The notes beneath the pieces were generated by a model. It was given only the letters and a program-made list of their open reading frames with translations, did not search any database and had not been told where the DNA came from. 64,000 nt of DNA. Origin: Eunapius fragilis (Eukaryota; Porifera; Demospongiae; Spongillida; Spongillidae). Location: positions 1,151,384 to 1,215,383 of the forward strand of contig OY811992.1 of assembly GCA_963681505.1 (NCBI GenBank). Reading direction: 5' to 3'. The translations under genes were made by a program, and so were the position numbers. Positions 63,088-64,000 of the stretch are shown here, in pieces (the stretch's first letter is position 1; every line of letters begins with the position of its first letter).

Positions 63088-63238
63088 ATGAGATTTTCAG
63101 CTCTCAACAAGGAAGGCTCCAATAGTGGCGCCACTCCTGCGAGGAAGAGCAGCAAGCCAACGAAGGAAGCACAGGTGTGTGACGGTCCAGCGTCCACGTA
63201 ATACGTTACCTCTCTCCATTGAGTCAAGTGATGGTTAA

Positions 63239-63293
<55 letters not shown>

Positions 63294-64000
63294 AATATTT
63301 CAGGAGTCAGCATGCTTACAGCTGTACCGCACCGCGCTCAAGTGCCAGCAAGATGGAAAGTTGGAGGAGGCAAAATCACTTTATCAAGATATCTTGGACT
63401 CTGAAGTTCTGCAGGAAGTAAGCTCAAAACATAATTATATATATTCCCAGGGTGGACATGAAAACCAAAATCTCACCCAGATCAACCAGGGTAATGCAGA
63501 AGGAGCGAGCGTGGAGACAAACCCCATTCTGAAGGTGAAGTATCTCACCTACAAAAACATAGCCTCCATTAATAGGGAGCAGGGAGACCTCTCGGCTGCT
63601 TTGGAAGCGTACATACAGGTGACCGACCACCCAACAGTGAGCCTGTGTGCTGTGGCTGTGAATGTTCATCTCGGGACAGGCCTCAAGTATCGATGGAAGT
63701 GAAGTAGTTCTGTGGTGTCAGATGGCGTCTTCAGCGGTGTTGCTTGGCAACCTGCTTCTTGCCAGGAAGGCGTTTGAACAGGCGCTGAGATGCAATGAGA
63801 GTTACTGGCCGGCAATTGAAGGACTCAGCAGTGTGCTATTTGCCCTGGAAGATTACAGGGGTATGAGGGAGATTACAGGGATATGAGGGAGATTACAGGG
63901 ATATGAGGGAGATTACAGGGATATGAGAGAACTCAGTGTGTCCTTTGTTTTATATATTTGTGCATTTAGCGTTGTCAAGATGTGTGTGAACGTGTGTGCA
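63088..64000 (+). CDS. CABIN1: Calcineurin-binding protein 1 (cabin-1), N-terminal part
   Basis: Scaffold of the HIRA histone H3.3 chaperone complex and inhibitor of calcineurin. Exons: 63088-63174 (MRFSALNKEG...TKEAQ), 63304-63618, and 63680-63860. The gene then leaves the window. The protein follows the TPR-rich N-terminus of the family: LYRTALKCQQDGKLEEAKSL, LKVKYLTYKNIASINREQGD, LARKAFEQALRCNESYWPAI, LSSVLFALEDYRG. A sequence GTAAGC at 63418 looks like a donor, but the frame stays open and EVSS continues the family match, so it is probably coding. The donor of the third exon lies in a four-copy 20-bp repeat. Upstream flank 62922-63087 shows no recognised promoter motif. Confidence 0.9.
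63244..63290 (+). repeat. (AC)n microsatellite in CABIN1 intron 1
   Basis: TATATATAC followed by about 40 bp of pure AC, just upstream of acceptor ATATTTCAG. Confidence 0.9.
63851..63930 (+). repeat. 20-bp tandem repeat across a CABIN1 exon end
   Basis: Exactly four copies of GATTACAGGG(G/A)TATGAGGGA. The first copy carries the exon end (DYRG) and the donor GATTACAGGG|GTATGA. In the other three the G is A (GGGATATGA), removing the GT. The last copy has one further change. Confidence 0.95.

Noticed and set aside
63418..63450. A 33-bp intron in CABIN1
   Set aside because: Too short for a spliceosomal intron, and the frame continues with residues that match the family.

Overview
The window is eukaryotic, intron-rich nuclear DNA from an animal. 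It encodes orthologues of metazoan mitochondrial DNA polymerase gamma, ER cyclophilin B, FBXO3, taspase-1, stomatin-like protein 2 and CABIN1. Introns are short with GT-AG ends, and there are no bacterial operons or ribosome-binding sites. Three large intronless genes encode polymorphic-membrane-protein-type beta-helix ectodomains on multipass membrane anchors. Together with the compact layout they suggest an early-branching invertebrate, most likely a sponge; that placement is inference. The DNA is unusually rich in tandem repeats: (GT)n, homopolymers and many 15-63 bp minisatellites.

Layout. 1-9758 (+): the 3' part of a giant multi-PDZ scaffold gene with eleven visible PDZ domains and Pro-rich and PSTTG repeats. 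9874-17010 (-): a complete POLG catalytic subunit, tail-to-tail with the PDZ gene. 17138-18109 (+): cyclophilin B, head-to-head with POLG. 19543-33779: three paralogous beta-helix/multipass proteins (-, +, -), with a 2.1 kb minisatellite of 28 bp units between the second and third. 33930-39612 (+): FBXO3, head-to-head with the third. 39791-41665 (-): taspase-1. 42009-45510 (-): STOML2. 45.6-62.9 kb is a repeat-rich interval with no clear host gene. It holds tRNA-like SINE pieces, nested foldback elements, a duplicated GGT-rich unit, a broken Ty3/gypsy element with a 3' LTR, a TTAA-flanked foldback element, gag-like genes, and a TIR element with a 7-bp target duplication. 63088-64000 (+): the first exons of CABIN1, running off the end.

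The strongest unifying signal is that tandem repeats repeatedly sit on splice donors. In POLG a roughly 63-bp tandem duplication containing CAG|GT appears to have created an intron. Two other POLG junctions and one CABIN1 junction have exon-end-plus-donor units duplicated in tandem. Five PDZ introns and an FBXO3 intron start inside the repeat that fills them. The large 28-bp array carries an AGGTAAGG donor-like motif in most units. The locus looks like a natural record of intron birth and donor multiplication by tandem duplication. Exon boundaries were read by eye from consensus splice sites and protein similarity; none was tested with transcripts.
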